Position numbers and translations under genes: made by a program
Origin: Flavobacterium sp.
GTDB lineage: Bacteria > Bacteroidota > Bacteroidia > Flavobacteriales > Flavobacteriaceae
Length of the DNA stretch: 64,000 bases
Reading direction: 5' to 3'
Assembly: GCF_027484945.1 (NCBI RefSeq)
Contig: NZ_JAIXRZ010000062.1
Location: forward strand, 1 to 64,000
In this document: positions 1 through 10,250 of the stretch, piece after piece
Numbering within the stretch: position 1 is the first letter of the stretch
Layout of the letters: each line of letters begins with the position of its first letter
Notes under the pieces: generated by a model
What the model saw: only the letters and a program-made list of their open reading frames with translations
Database searches by the model: none
What the model was told of the DNA's origin: nothing

Positions 1-1560
1 AGTAGCTGTACCACAATTGTCAGTAGCTGTTAGCGTAGCAGCCGCAGGAACGTTATTACATTCCACAGTTACATTTGCCGGTGTTGATTCTACAAACGAA
101 GGAGCTATAGTATCTTGAATAGTAAATGTAGCTGAAGTAGTAGCGGTATTTCCACATAAATCGGTTGCAGTAAATACGACAGTAATCGCTGTAGAACAAT
201 CCAAATTTGATGTATTGAAGTTGTTTGTCCAAGTGACAGCGCCACAAGCATCAACAGCCGTTGCTCCACCATTGTTATTTAACCAATCTTGTAAATTTGA
301 GGCATTATCTGCTACATCACATTGAATAGTATGACTAACGGCTGGATTCGTAATCACCGGCGCTGTAGTATCTTGTACAGTTACCACTTGAGTCGCTGTA
401 GTGGAATTACCACAGGCGTCAGTTGCAGTCCAGGTGCGTGTTATAGTATAGTTGCTTGGACAATTGCCAGGGGTAGTTGTTTCATTAAATGTTACACTTG
501 CTTTACTACAATTGTCGAATGCTGTTAATGTTGCAGCAGATGGTACATTTGAACAATCAACTGTAATATTAGCTGGTATCGATTGGACGAAAGAAGGAGC
601 GGTAGTATCTTGTACTGTTACCACTTGAGTAACAATAGTCGTATTTCCACATACATCAGTCGCAGTCCATGTACGAGTTATTGTAAAATTACTAGGACAA
701 TTGCCAGGGGTAGTCGTTTCATTAAAAGAAACACTTACTTTGCCACAATTATCAATAGCTGTTAATGATTCGGCAACTGGAATAGCATTACATTCTACAG
801 TAATAGTAGCAGGTACAGTTTGAACAAAAGTTGGAGCAATCGTATCTTGTACTGTAATAATTTGAGAAACGGTAGTGAAATTGCCACAAACATCGGTAGC
901 AGTCCATGTTCGAGTTAACGTATAATTACTAGGGCAGTTACCCGTTGTAATCGATTCATTAAATGTTACGTTAGCATTTCCACAGTTATCGGTAGCTGTA
1001 AGTGTTGCTGCTGTAGGAACGTTGTTACATTCAACGGTAACATTTGCAGGAGCTGTACCTACAAACGATGGTGCCGTAGTATCTTGAACGGTTACTACTT
1101 GGGTAGCAGTTGCCGTATTACCACATGCGTCTGTTGCGATCCAGGTACGTGTTAAGGTATAGCTGTTTGGACAATTGCCTGCAGTAGTTATTTCATTAAA
1201 CGATACAGTAACTTCTCCACAATTATCAGTTGCTGTTAATGAAGCTACTGAAGGAATGTTGTTACATTCAACGGTTACATCAACAGGTATCGATTTGAAA
1301 AATACTGGTGCCGTAGTATCTTGAACGGTTACTACTTGCGTTGCTGTTGTAGTATTGCCACAAGCATCAGTAGCGGTCCAAGTACGTGTCAATGAGTAAT
1401 TTCCAGGACAATTCCCTGCAGTAGTTAATTCTGAAAATCCAACACTTACAAAACCACAATTATCAGTAGCCGTAAGTGTTACAGCTGAGGGTATAGCCTC
1501 ACATGTTGTCGTAATATTTACTGGTAGCGCCTCGTTAAATTGCGGTGCTTGGGAATCAGA
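1..1560 (-). repeat. Tandem 237-bp coding repeats (HYR-like modules)
   Basis: The phrase GTAGTATCTTG and its variants recur at about 603, 840, 1077 and 1314, an exact 237-bp step that equals 79 codons. One divergent module near 110-365 is longer (about 257 bp). The copies differ at many synonymous and nonsynonymous sites, so they are old duplications and not a fresh expansion. Confidence 0.85.
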
Positions 1561-4119
1561 TACTGTAATTGTAACGGTAGCTATATCACAGTTGGTTGGA
1601 TTTAATAATTCACAAATTTGGTAAGTAATCGAATAAACACCACAGGCTAAAGTATTCGATAATTGAACAGATCCTGTCGAATTTAATGTTATATTTTGAT
1701 TTGAAGTCGATACTAATGTCAAACTTACGGTTGATAAATTCACAGGCAGCCCGTTAAGTAAATCATTAGTTAGTACATTGCCCGTTAAATTTCCTGAGGT
1801 TGAACAATCGATGGAATAATTATCATCAATAGCGATTATTGGTGGAGCAGTAACGGTAATAAATACAATTGCTGTATCGCAATATTCAGGATACGTTAAA
1901 TCACATATTTGATAAACCAACTCATAGGTTCCGGCAGGAGTATTTGGAGCAACAATTACACTAGTGCGCGATAATGAAATCCCAGGATTTGTAGATGAAA
2001 TGAAGGAAATAGAAACTGTATTGGTTGTTGCGGGGTTATTATTATGCGTATCATTGTTGAGTACATTTGAAACAGCAACACCACCAGTTGCGCTACTAAT
2101 TGGAGTCCCTTGGTCATCAACGGCATCAATTAATACAAGACATTGTGTTAAAGTAAAGGGAATATTACATCCTGTACTTCCAGGTGGTACTGCATAAAAT
2201 TGAAAAGTCCCAGGTAATAAAGGTAATGGATTTTGTAATGAATATTGAATCGTTTGAGAAGTAATTGGATATTGATTATAAAAATTGGATCCTGCAGGGA
2301 AAAATCCAGCAATTTCAGAAATAGAAATGGTTGTATTGGTTGAACAATAATTGAAATTTCTAACACCTGTAAATCCTGAACAATTACTATTTACATAGTT
2401 CGTTCCATTAATGGTAATTGTAATATCTTGGGTAATTGGTTCATTTGAACAAGGTCCAGAATTTAGATATCCTTGAATCAACGGTTTATTCATTTCAGAA
2501 TTTGTAATAGCTCCCGTTCCTGTCATATATCCGTTGATATTGATAATATTTGAACAACTGGGGTTACTTAAAATACTACAATCGGTTGTAGCTCTGAATT
2601 TAAAAGTAAGACGGGCGAGTAATTGATCTGGAGTTGTAGGAAGTGGTAATGTTCCAAAATCCCATACAATCGACCCAGTTGGACCTAAATTGGGGTTGAA
2701 AAAGATTTGGTTTGGCGAAGGTAAAGGTGTAAAAAAGATACTACCCGCTGCTGAATTGGCAACATAACTCGCATTGTAGGGAATAGGGATTATTATTTGT
2801 GTATTATTTACAGCTTCCGTTCCTAAGTTTTTTATATCAACTGAAAACGTCATTTCTTGATTGGGTTCAATTGAATAAGGGCCTGAAGTAACCGGTACAT
2901 TATTTAATTGGGTAACGCTTAATATCCCTTCAGTTTCGGGTACATAAGCATCGACCGCTAATACAATATTAAAAATTGAATACACATCGCCACCACTACC
3001 GTATTGAAAGTTAGTGGTGGTTTGGTTATTGCCTATTATACTGTTGTTGATATTATTGAGATTGAACATCGCAATGTCAATACCTGTATTATTTACTAAG
3101 TTTGGAGTCCTTGTATTGCCTCCGGTAGCAATTGATGAGTTAAAAAAATTGGTTGCCGTATTTCCACTATGCGATAAAGTAGTGTAAGTAGCACTGGCGA
3201 GGTTTTGAATTCGGAAGAAATCACCCGTCAAGCTCACATCACCTTCAGAAGCCATAACGCCTAATTTAACCCCTACATTTCCAGTTTGCACCGTATTGAA
3301 ACCCGATACAGGAAGGCTGTTTGTCGTAGATCCATTCATGTGAGCAAAACCATCAAAAATAGTAATGTCACGATTTTTCATTTTTGAGTTTTCATAAACC
3401 ACTACAATACCCCAACCGCCAGAATAGCCTGTACCACCTCCATTTCCATCACGAAGTGCAAGGTCAGCAGCTGTATAACTACCTAAACCATTTTGACGAA
3501 CATAATCGGTAATTTCTGTATATCCGGTATAGATATAATCACCATTATTGGAATTTGTAGCATAATAAATGTCGGAAGCAGTTGCTTGAAAAGTCGTATA
3601 ACTGGTTGCAGCAGGACCGCGTAAAAGAACGGTGCGCTTATCAAATGTTTTCGTGTATGAAGTTCCTGCAATTGTTTTCGTTACCGTGAATGTATTTGTA
3701 GCATTACCCGATTGATTAGCACGTCCAGTCCAGTATAATCCAGCATATACAATTCGAGAACACGAAGGGATTGAACCATTTTCTGATGCAATGGATAACG
3801 TAGCTGAGGAAGAGTTGAACGTAGGACTGCCACCCAAACCGGTAATAGTATTACCATCAACATCAACATAAACCATAGTGTTGTTGTTGTTATTGGTCGT
3901 GTTGCTGTAATTTTGTAACGTCAAATTGGTGTTACCAATCATGGTAAAGTCACCTTTGATGTTATAAATTGTTTTAGCAGGGGTATACGAGGAGGTCCGC
4001 TGTGTAAAAGGAACATATACCTGAGCATGTAAACTACCCAATACTCCAAAAAGCATGAATAGCTGCAGGAGTAAAAATCGAGTTGGGTTGAACTTGAGTG
4101 ACATATCGTTGTTTTTCAT
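1..4119 (-). CDS. Large secreted repeat protein, C-terminus beyond window edge
   Basis: The ORF track misses this gene because it has no stop inside the window, but the minus strand is open from an ATG at 4119 to base 1 (1373 codons). It begins with a signal peptide (LLLQLFMLFGVLGSLHAQ). About 750 residues of non-repetitive, Asn/Thr/Ser-rich extracellular sequence follow, then DUF11-like stretches around the middle. From about residue 850 there are tandem 79-residue HYR-like modules built around ATDNCG, TRTWTATDACGN and TVQDTTAP. Such proteins in Bacteroidetes are usually surface adhesins or gliding-associated proteins exported by the type IX system; the sorting domain would lie outside the window. 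It follows the small secreted gene at 4150-4668 with about a 30-bp gap, so the two are probably co-transcribed. The function as an adhesin is inference. Confidence 0.85.
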   Translation of the reverse strand, partial: MKNNDMSLKFNPTRFLLLQLFMLFGVLGSLHAQVYVPFTQRTSSYTPAKTIYNIKGDFTMIGNTNLTLQNYSNTTNNNNNTMVYVDVDGNTITGLGGSPTFNSSSATLSIASENGSIPSCSRIVYAGLYWTGRANQSGNATNTFTVTKTIAGTSYTKTFDKRTVLLRGPAATSYTTFQATASDIYYATNSNNGDYIYTGYTEITDYVRQNGLGSYTAADLALRDGNGGGTGYSGGWGIVVVYENSKMKNRDITIFDGFAHMNGSTTNSLPVSGFNTVQTGNVGVKLGVMASEGDVSLTGDFFRIQNLASATYTTLSHSGNTATNFFNSSIATGGNTRTPNLVNNTGIDIAMFNLNNINNSIIGNNQTTTNFQYGSGGDVYSIFNIVLAVDAYVPETEGILSVTQLNNVPVTSGPYSIEPNQEMTFSVDIKNLGTEAVNNTQIIIPIPYNASYVANSAAGSIFFTPLPSPNQIFFNPNLGPTGSIVWDFGTLPLPTTPDQLLARLTFKFRATTDCSILSNPSCSNIININGYMTGTGAITNSEMNKPLIQGYLNSGPCSNEPITQDITITINGTNYVNSNCSGFTGVRNFNYCSTNTTISISEIAGFFPAGSNFYNQYPITSQTIQYSLQNPLPLLPGTFQFYAVPPGSTGCNIPFTLTQCLVLIDAVDDQGTPISSATGGVAVSNVLNNDTHNNNPATTNTVSISFISSTNPGISLSRTSVIVAPNTPAGTYELVYQICDLTYPEYCDTAIVFITVTAPPIIAIDDNYSIDCSTSGNLTGNVLTNDLLNGLPVNLSTVSLTLVSTSNQNITLNSTGSVQLSNTLACGVYSITYQICELLNPTNCDIATVTITVSDSQAPQFNEALPVNITTTCEAIPSAVTLTATDNCGFVSVGFSELTTAGNCPGNYSLTRTWTATDACGNTTTATQVVTVQDTTAPVFFKSIPVDVTVECNNIPSVASLTATDNCGEVTVSFNEITTAGNCPNSYTLTRTWIATDACGNTATATQVVTVQDTTAPSFVGTAPANVTVECNNVPTAATLTATDNCGNANVTFNESITTGNCPSNYTLTRTWTATDVCGNFTTVSQIITVQDTIAPTFVQTVPATITVECNAIPVAESLTAIDNCGKVSVSFNETTTPGNCPSNFTITRTWTATDVCGNTTIVTQVVTVQDTTAPSFVQSIPANITVDCSNVPSAATLTAFDNCSKASVTFNETTTPGNCPSNYTITRTWTATDACGNSTTATQVVTVQDTTAPVITNPAVSHTIQCDVADNASNLQDWLNNNGGATAVDACGAVTWTNNFNTSNLDCSTAITVVFTATDLCGNTATTSATFTIQDTIAPSFVESTPANVTVECNNVPAAATLTATDNCGTAT

Positions 4120-4149
4120 GGTATTCTACTTTTAAGTTCGGTTGCTAGT

Positions 4150-4668
4150 TTAAGACCCCATGTCGCTTTTGAAAACGACAATGTAATCTGAACCGGATGA
4201 AGTAACTACTTTAGAAATTTGTTGCAAAGTGTAGGGAAACGTTGCTAATATATATACATACTTTAACTTTGGAAATCCTGTTAAAGAGGCTAAATTAAGT
4301 GTATTAGTAATTTGAGATGAATTATCAATTCGTATTGTAATCAGTTCAATAGTTGCTTTTTCAAAATTAGCGTTCGGTAATTGTAAAAACCCATTGATGT
4401 CGGTATATAAATTGACTGGACTCGTACCATAGGTTTTTGCTTCATTGTTTTCAAAATAAACCGAAGATTGCACCTCATATACTAAATCGTTCAGACGAAG
4501 TTGATCGGAACCCTTAGAATTATTTAAATAATTATCCAAAAGTTGAATCGAAGTAACTTTAGAAGGAACAACTTGCTGCGCATGAACAATAGTTTGCATT
4601 GAAAAGAGAATGAGTATACCCCCAATTAAATTTCTCAAAAACGAATAGGAACCAATTGATTTATCCAT
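4150..4668 (-). CDS. Small secreted protein of unknown function
   Basis: The 172-residue product has a hydrophobic N-terminal segment ending in VHAQ, typical of a signal peptide cleaved by signal peptidase I. The mature part is Asn/Ser/Leu-rich with no motif I recognise. It sits directly upstream of the giant repeat protein on the same strand, with a gap of about 30 bp, which suggests one transcript. Many flavobacterial adhesins have a small secreted partner, but a partner role here is inference from position only. Confidence 0.7.
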   Translation of the reverse strand: MDKSIGSYSFLRNLIGGILILFSMQTIVHAQQVVPSKVTSIQLLDNYLNNSKGSDQLRLNDLVYEVQSSVYFENNEAKTYGTSPVNLYTDINGFLQLPNANFEKATIELITIRIDNSSQITNTLNLASLTGFPKLKYVYILATFPYTLQQISKVVTSSGSDYIVVFKSDMGS

Positions 4669-5052
4669 GTTTAATTTATTAAGATTGAATAGGTTATCTA
4701 ATTTGTGAAAACCGCTGTAAAGTTAACACTATTCAAAGTTATATTGATGTATTTTTTATGTTATTATTTTATCTATAAACTACACTAATATTCGACGTAA
4801 TACCTTTTCCACTTTCAAATTAAATCTATATCGACAAATTTTATCAATTTATCGTATCAAATGATCGGTATTTTCGACTGCTTTGTATTAAAATTAACCT
4901 TGATTTAATAGCAAACTATAAACAATGCTTAATTTTAACAGTCCGAAAGTACCCCGTATTTTTTAATCAACAAAAAAATATATCGACAAAATGCATAAAA
5001 AACGGATAAAACAAATAAAAAATATAATTTAACATAAAATTTCTTACAAAAA
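4669..5052. other. Gene-free divergent promoter region
   Basis: This 384-bp, very AT-rich stretch separates the secreted-protein pair (minus) from the polyphosphate operon (plus). I see no ORF, RNA-like helix or strong repeat. A weak TAACTTTA-type box near 4710 on the minus strand could serve the secreted pair; no clear TAnnTTTG box precedes the plus-strand operon. Confidence 0.6.
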
Positions 5053-5547
5053 ATGACTTTATTCCTTTCTTTGGTTCGGCATGCAAAATCATCGTGGGTA
5101 TTCCCAGTAGAAGATTTTCAAAGACCACTAGCTGAAATAGGTATTGAACGAGCGTTAAAACTGCAAAAAATAATTGAAGTCGAACTCGTAAAAGCGGATG
5201 TTATCTATTCGAGTTCTGCAGTTCGTGCAAAAGAAACAGCCTCTATATTACTCAAAGGACTCGATTTTGAGTACAGTAAGCTAAAGATAAGCCATGAGCT
5301 ATACACTTTTGACTGCATCAATCTTGAAAAATTTGTTAAAAATCTCGATTCTTCTAATACCCATGTTTTTCTTTTGGGACATAATACGGCTATTACAGAT
5401 TTTGTTAATAAATTTGGGGACCGATATATTGAAAATGTTCCTACATCGGGTTGGGTAACCCTTGCGTTTGAAGCCGAAAATTGGTATCAAATTCATTCTG
5501 GAAAAACAATCCGATTTCGTTCACATAGAGACAACTACCATGAATAA
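5053..5547 (+). CDS. SixA-type histidine phosphatase
   Basis: The 164-residue protein starts with SLVRHAKS, the RHG-type phosphohistidine motif of the histidine phosphatase superfamily. It also has the second conserved block (SSSAVRAKETA) and the late catalytic histidine in LLGHN. Length fits the SixA family of small cytoplasmic phosphatases. Its last codons overlap the start of ppk1 by 8 bases, so the two are translationally linked. The substrate is not shown by the sequence. SixA acts on phosphohistidine of signalling proteins in E. coli, and the link to polyphosphate genes here is positional. Confidence 0.88.
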   Translation: MTLFLSLVRHAKSSWVFPVEDFQRPLAEIGIERALKLQKIIEVELVKADVIYSSSAVRAKETASILLKGLDFEYSKLKISHELYTFDCINLEKFVKNLDSSNTHVFLLGHNTAITDFVNKFGDRYIENVPTSGWVTLAFEAENWYQIHSGKTIRFRSHRDNYHE

Positions 5548-7654
5548 TGATAATAGAAATAGTTTTATTGACCGCGAAAAAAGTTGGTTAACGTTTAATG
5601 CCCGAGTTCTTCAAGAAGCTGCTGACCCAACGGTTCCCTTACTTGACCGTTTTCGGTTTTTAGGAATTTTTTCAAATAATTTGGACGAATTTTTTAGAGT
5701 GCGTTTTGCAGCCATTCGCCGATTAAGTCTATCGGGACAAACCGGTGAAAAAATACTTGGCGGTATTACTGCTCAACAATTAGTTAAAGATATAACTGAA
5801 ATCGTAATCAAGCAACAAACGGAAAGTTTACGTGTGCTAAATGCAATAGAAAAGCAATTGGAAAAAGAAAATATTCGCATTGTTAATGAAACCCAACTGC
5901 ACCAAGAACATCAAAATTTTGTTCATGATTTTTTTATTCAAAGCGTTAGCCCTGAATTGGTTACGGTTATCTTAAACGATCTTGCAGAGTTCCCGCTTTT
6001 AAAAGATACTTCGGGTTATTTGGCCGTTAAATTGGTCATGCGAAAAGAAGAGAAACCAAAATTTTTCAATCGTGTTTTACCCAATGAAATTCGCTACGCA
6101 ATCATCGAGATTCCTAAAAATATAAACCGTGTGGTGGTTTTGCCATCTATTGCAGATAAACAATACATTATGCTTTTGGATGATGTAATCCGCTACAATC
6201 TGAATTCTATTTTTAATGTATTTGATTACGAAAGTATTTCAGCGCACATGATCAAGATTACGCGTGATGCACAGCTTGATATCGATAGTGATTTAAATAA
6301 AAGTATGTTGCAAAAAATAGCCACCTCGGTTAAAGAACGCCGTGTGGGAGAGCCTGTTCGTTTTGTATATGATGCTACTATTGATAAAGACACGTTGAAT
6401 TTCTTTTTAAATCGAATGGGTATTGATAAGTCGGATAGTATCATTCCCGGAGGACGTTACCATAATCGTCGGGATTATATGGACTTTCCTAATTTAGGAC
6501 GATTTGATTTATTGTACCAAAAAAAGAAACCGCTTCCGGTTCCTGGATTATCTTTAGAAGGAAATGTGTTGTCTAAAATCGCCAAAAAAGACTACCTTGT
6601 TTATGCACCCTTTCAGTCGTTTGCGTATGTAATTAAATTCTTAAGGGAAGCTGCTTTAGATCCAAAAGTTACTTCGATTAAAATTACGTTGTATCGTTTG
6701 GCAAAAAATTCACAAATCATTAGTTCGTTAATAAATGCGGCTCGAAATGGAAAACGGGTTGTTGTACAAATAGAACTTCAGGCAAGATTTGATGAAGAAA
6801 GCAATATTTCCTATTCAGAAATGATGCAGCAAGAGGGAATCGAACTTATTTTTGGGATTAAAGGACTAAAAGTTCATAGTAAAATTTGTGTTGTTGAACG
6901 CATTGAAGATCAGAAAATTAAACGCTATGGGTTTATATCGACTGGGAATTTTAATGAGGCTTCGGCAAAAGTATATACTGATTTAACGTTGTTTACCTCT
7001 CATCAGCAAATTCTTAAAGATGTTGCTAAAATTTTTGAATTTTTTGATATAAACTACCGCTTACACCGCTACAAGCACTTAATTGTATCGCCTCATTATA
7101 CGCGTAACCGCATGTATAAATTAATCGATCGTGAAATTCTCAATGCTGCATTAGGAAAACCCGCCTATATGGATTTGAAAATGAATTCGTTATCTGATTT
7201 TGAAATGATTGAAAAATTGTATGAAGCGAGTAACGCAGGTGTAAAGATTCGTTTACAAATACGTGGAATTTGCTCGTTAATCCCCGGAGTAAAAGGCATG
7301 AGTGAAAATATTGAAGCGATTAGTATAGTGGATAATTTACTTGAACATGCGCGTGTATTTATTTTTGGGAATGAAGGCAATCCCGATATTTACATTTCCT
7401 CAGCTGATTTTATGACACGTAATCTTGATGGAAGGGTAGAAGTGACCTGTCCAATTTATCAAGAGGACATTAAAAAAATTATAATCGATACGTTTGAAAT
7501 TGGTTGGAAAGGTAACGTAAAGGCACGATTTCATTCGAACAAACTCGATAATCAATACCGTCAACGCAAATCTGACGAACCCGTTTTTCGTGCCCAATAT
7601 GAAATGTACGATTACTTTAAAAATTTGTATGAAGATCAGTTGTTGCTATCCTAA
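5540..7654 (+). CDS. ppk1: Polyphosphate kinase 1
   Basis: The product makes long-chain polyphosphate from ATP at the membrane or cytosol. The track starts at 5462, but the ATG at 5540 (MNNDNRNSFIDREKSWL) gives the conserved PPK1 N-terminus and a normal length of 704 residues; the 26 earlier residues only re-read sixA. Family marks include SWLTFNARVLQEA, the phospholipase-D-like segment KVHSKICVV with the autophosphorylated histidine, STGNFNE, and a second histidine-containing region near LEHARVFIFGN. It overlaps the SixA-type gene and is followed 17 bp later by ppx, which forms a synthesis and degradation operon. Confidence 0.96.
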   Translation: MNNDNRNSFIDREKSWLTFNARVLQEAADPTVPLLDRFRFLGIFSNNLDEFFRVRFAAIRRLSLSGQTGEKILGGITAQQLVKDITEIVIKQQTESLRVLNAIEKQLEKENIRIVNETQLHQEHQNFVHDFFIQSVSPELVTVILNDLAEFPLLKDTSGYLAVKLVMRKEEKPKFFNRVLPNEIRYAIIEIPKNINRVVVLPSIADKQYIMLLDDVIRYNLNSIFNVFDYESISAHMIKITRDAQLDIDSDLNKSMLQKIATSVKERRVGEPVRFVYDATIDKDTLNFFLNRMGIDKSDSIIPGGRYHNRRDYMDFPNLGRFDLLYQKKKPLPVPGLSLEGNVLSKIAKKDYLVYAPFQSFAYVIKFLREAALDPKVTSIKITLYRLAKNSQIISSLINAARNGKRVVVQIELQARFDEESNISYSEMMQQEGIELIFGIKGLKVHSKICVVERIEDQKIKRYGFISTGNFNEASAKVYTDLTLFTSHQQILKDVAKIFEFFDINYRLHRYKHLIVSPHYTRNRMYKLIDREILNAALGKPAYMDLKMNSLSDFEMIEKLYEASNAGVKIRLQIRGICSLIPGVKGMSENIEAISIVDNLLEHARVFIFGNEGNPDIYISSADFMTRNLDGRVEVTCPIYQEDIKKIIIDTFEIGWKGNVKARFHSNKLDNQYRQRKSDEPVFRAQYEMYDYFKNLYEDQLLLS

Positions 7655-7671
7655 TAACACCCCAAATTTGT

Positions 7672-8562
7672 ATGATTACTATTAAAAAATACGCAGCAAT
7701 TGACATTGGTTCCAACGCGATGCGCTTGTTGATTACGAATATCGTCGAACAAGAGGGTAAAGAAACCCAATTTAATAAATCGGCTTTGATTCGCGTTCCC
7801 ATTCGCTTAGGTCAAGATGCGTTTACCTCTGGAATTATTTCGGATGAAAATAAAATTCGTATGGCCGATGCGATGCTCGCTTTCCGCCTTTTAATGAAGG
7901 TCTATAAAGTAGAGCGTTACAAAGCATGTGCAACATCGGCAATGCGCGATGCGATTAATGGAAAGGAAATCACCCAATTTATCAAAGAGCAAGCCGAAAT
8001 TGATATCGCAATTATCGATGGGAAAACAGAAGCCGCCATCATTGCTTCTTCAGATTTGCATGTGTTTATCGCATCGGCTCAAACCTATTTGTATATCGAT
8101 GTGGGCGGTGGAAGCACCGAATTTTCTCTTTTCTCTGAAGGAAAAATGGTCGTTTCAAAATCGTTTCGCAATGGAACTGTTCGTTTGATTAATGATATGG
8201 TGTCAGCGGACACATGGATAGAAATCGAATCTTGGATTAAAGAAGTGTGTACTCCTTTTGAGGAAATTATCCTTATAGGATCAGGAGGAAATATCAATAA
8301 ATTGTTCAAATTGTCTGGAAAATTACAAGATGAGCCCTTGTCTTATTTTTATTTAAATTCCCAATACCATTATTTAAATTCACTCACGTATGAACAGCGT
8401 ATTGCTGAACTAGGTTTAAATACCGATCGCGCAGATGTAATTATTCCTGCAATTCGTATCTATCTTAATGCGATGAAATGGAGTAGGGCTCGTAAATTGT
8501 TTGTGCCTAAAATTGGTCTTTCGGATGGAATAGTTAAAGCCATGTATTACAATAAAATATAA
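7672..8562 (+). CDS. ppx: Exopolyphosphatase, Ppx/GppA family
   Basis: The 296-residue protein carries the ASKHA-fold phosphate-1 motif AAIDIGSNAMRLLI at the N-terminus and the phosphate-2 motif IDVGGGSTEFSLF near residue 140. The length matches the short Ppx form lacking the C-terminal HD domain of E. coli Ppx. It should remove terminal phosphate from polyphosphate or act on pppGpp; sequence alone does not tell which. It is the third gene of the SixA-ppk1-ppx operon, so cells can both build and trim polyphosphate from one transcript. Confidence 0.92.
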   Translation: MITIKKYAAIDIGSNAMRLLITNIVEQEGKETQFNKSALIRVPIRLGQDAFTSGIISDENKIRMADAMLAFRLLMKVYKVERYKACATSAMRDAINGKEITQFIKEQAEIDIAIIDGKTEAAIIASSDLHVFIASAQTYLYIDVGGGSTEFSLFSEGKMVVSKSFRNGTVRLINDMVSADTWIEIESWIKEVCTPFEEIILIGSGGNINKLFKLSGKLQDEPLSYFYLNSQYHYLNSLTYEQRIAELGLNTDRADVIIPAIRIYLNAMKWSRARKLFVPKIGLSDGIVKAMYYNKI

Positions 8563-8571
8563 ATCGATAGT

Positions 8572-9573
8572 ATGAAAAAATATTTTGGATTTCTTTGTTT
8601 TTTAGGATTGTTTTGGAGTTGTCAAGATTTAAAATCTCCTACGAATTATCATTTTGATTCGGCCAAAGGAATTAAAACAGGTGGGGTTCAAATAGTTGAA
8701 ATTAAATCGGGTGAAAAAACGTTTAAAATTTGGACCAAACGTATTGGAAATAATCCAAAAATCAAGTTATTATTATTAAATGGTGGACCAGGCATGTCGC
8801 ATGAATATTTTGAATGCTTCGATAGTTTTTTGCCCAATGCAGCCATTGAATATATCTATTATGATCAATTGGGCACTGGATTTTCTGACAATCCAAATGA
8901 TACTACCTATTGGGATTTAAATCGTTATGTTGAAGAGGTAGAACAGGTTCGCAAAGCATTAGATTTAACAAACGATAATTTTTATGTATTGGGTCATTCT
9001 TGGGGAGGTATTTTAGCAATGCAATATGCTTTAAAATATCAATCCAATTTAAAGGGGTTAATTGTTTCAAATATGATGGCAAGTTGTCCAAAATATGGAG
9101 CGTATTCGAAAGTTTTGGAAAAACAAATGGACCCAAAAGTGTTGCAACAAATCCAAAAACTTGAAGCAGCAAAAGATTATACTAATCCGCAGTATATGAA
9201 ACTATTAATGGAAAATTATTATAACCAACATATACTTCGATTACCTGTAAATCAGTGGCCAGAACCTGTTAACAGGGCATTTGGTCGTCTAAATTCGTCG
9301 CTATATATTACCATGCAAGGCCCCAGTGAGTTAGGTGTTTCTGGAAAGTTGGCCAACTGGGATGTAGCTGATCAATTAAAGAGTATACAGGTGCCAACCC
9401 TGGTAATAGGTGCGCGCTATGACACTATGGATCCTAAATACATGGAATGGATGGCCAATCAATTTCCAAACGGTTCTTTTTTATACTGCCCAAACGGGAG
9501 TCATATGGCACTTTATGATGATCAAGAAACGTATATGAACGGGCTCATCAATTTCTTGAAAACCGACCGTTAA
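8572..9573 (+). CDS. Lipoprotein alpha/beta hydrolase, proline iminopeptidase family
   Basis: The 333-residue protein starts with a lipoprotein signal ending in FWSC, so it should be lipid-anchored in an envelope membrane. The alpha/beta hydrolase marks are the oxyanion loop LNGGPG, the segment DQLGTGFSD, the nucleophile elbow GHSWGG with the catalytic serine, an acid in GARYDTMD and the histidine in GSHMALYDD. The pattern fits peptidase family S33. It follows ppx by 9 bp and may be read from the same transcript, though its role is unrelated. Its stop overlaps the convergent dnaX tau extension by 4 bases. Confidence 0.88.
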   Translation: MKKYFGFLCFLGLFWSCQDLKSPTNYHFDSAKGIKTGGVQIVEIKSGEKTFKIWTKRIGNNPKIKLLLLNGGPGMSHEYFECFDSFLPNAAIEYIYYDQLGTGFSDNPNDTTYWDLNRYVEEVEQVRKALDLTNDNFYVLGHSWGGILAMQYALKYQSNLKGLIVSNMMASCPKYGAYSKVLEKQMDPKVLQQIQKLEAAKDYTNPQYMKLLMENYYNQHILRLPVNQWPEPVNRAFGRLNSSLYITMQGPSELGVSGKLANWDVADQLKSIQVPTLVIGARYDTMDPKYMEWMANQFPNGSFLYCPNGSHMALYDDQETYMNGLINFLKTDR

Positions 9574-10250
9574 AGTTCCAAATCAAAAAACTTTTTTAAC
9601 AATTCAAGATTTGGATTAATTTCATTCAATCGATTGAATTTATCTTGGGGAGTAAAGGGAACTTTGCTTTTTACTTCTTCATTGACCTCAATTTCTAACG
9701 TGATTTCGTGGTTGTGTAATTTAGCACGTAAAAAGGCAACCAATTCGGGTTTCTCTTTTTCAAAATCCAATTTTGAACCTTCGTTAGGTAATGAATGAAT
9801 AACCGTTGTGCCTTCAATTTTCGGGTCGTTGATACGCAATAAGGCTTCCATAATTTTATGCCCTTTGTCATTCAAACGATCGGCATATTTGTACCATTGT
9901 TCCAACAATTCGGTCGCTGTAAATTTTTCTGTAGGCAATTGCTTTGATTCCTCACGAAGATTGCTTTTTTGTTGTTCCATCAACTCTTTTCGTGCCCGTA
10001 TACTCGAAAGGGATAAAACCGATACTTTACCTCCAGCTTCTTTTTCTACCAATTGATTCGTTGTTGGTTTTTCAGGAGTTATTGAAGTTGTGGGCTCCAA
10101 TGTTTTTGAAACTGCAGGAGATTCATTCTCGGGAACTACAACAGCTGTTGCCTCGATAACAGGGGTTTGTTTTTTTTCCACCGGTTGATTAACAACGGTA
10201 ATTGAATATCCCGAATTTCGAAAATACGTATGAGGAATTATGAAATTAAC
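9570..10250 (-). CDS. dnaX: DnaX tau-specific C-terminal extension, -1 frame
   Basis: This frame continues dnaX in the -1 frame after the A10 tract at 10251-10260. From 10250 to the stop at 9570 there is no interruption, and the junction residues after the shift read KKVNFIIPHTYF. The track lists it as a separate 203-residue ORF starting at a GTG (10181), which is unlikely to be a real start. The region is Pro/Thr/Glu-rich at first and ends in a compact helical domain (about the last 120 residues), as expected of tau domains that bind the polymerase core. Joined to the upstream part by a -1 shift it yields a 583-residue tau, the normal length for flavobacteria. Confidence 0.85.
   Translation of the reverse strand, partial: VNFIIPHTYFRNSGYSITVVNQPVEKKQTPVIEATAVVVPENESPAVSKTLEPTTSITPEKPTTNQLVEKEAGGKVSVLSLSSIRARKELMEQQKSNLREESKQLPTEKFTATELLEQWYKYADRLNDKGHKIMEALLRINDPKIEGTTVIHSLPNEGSKLDFEKEKPELVAFLRAKLHNHEITLEIEVNEEVKSKVPFTPQDKFNRLNEINPNLELLKKFFDLEL

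Noticed and set aside
322-2366. Several short ORFs on both strands in the first 2.4 kb
   Set aside because: They are shadows of the minus-strand repeat protein, whose own frame is open from 4119 to base 1.
10181-10238. Separate gene start for the dnaX tau extension at the GTG at 10181
   Set aside because: The open -1 frame continues upstream to the A10 tract, and the joined product has the expected length.
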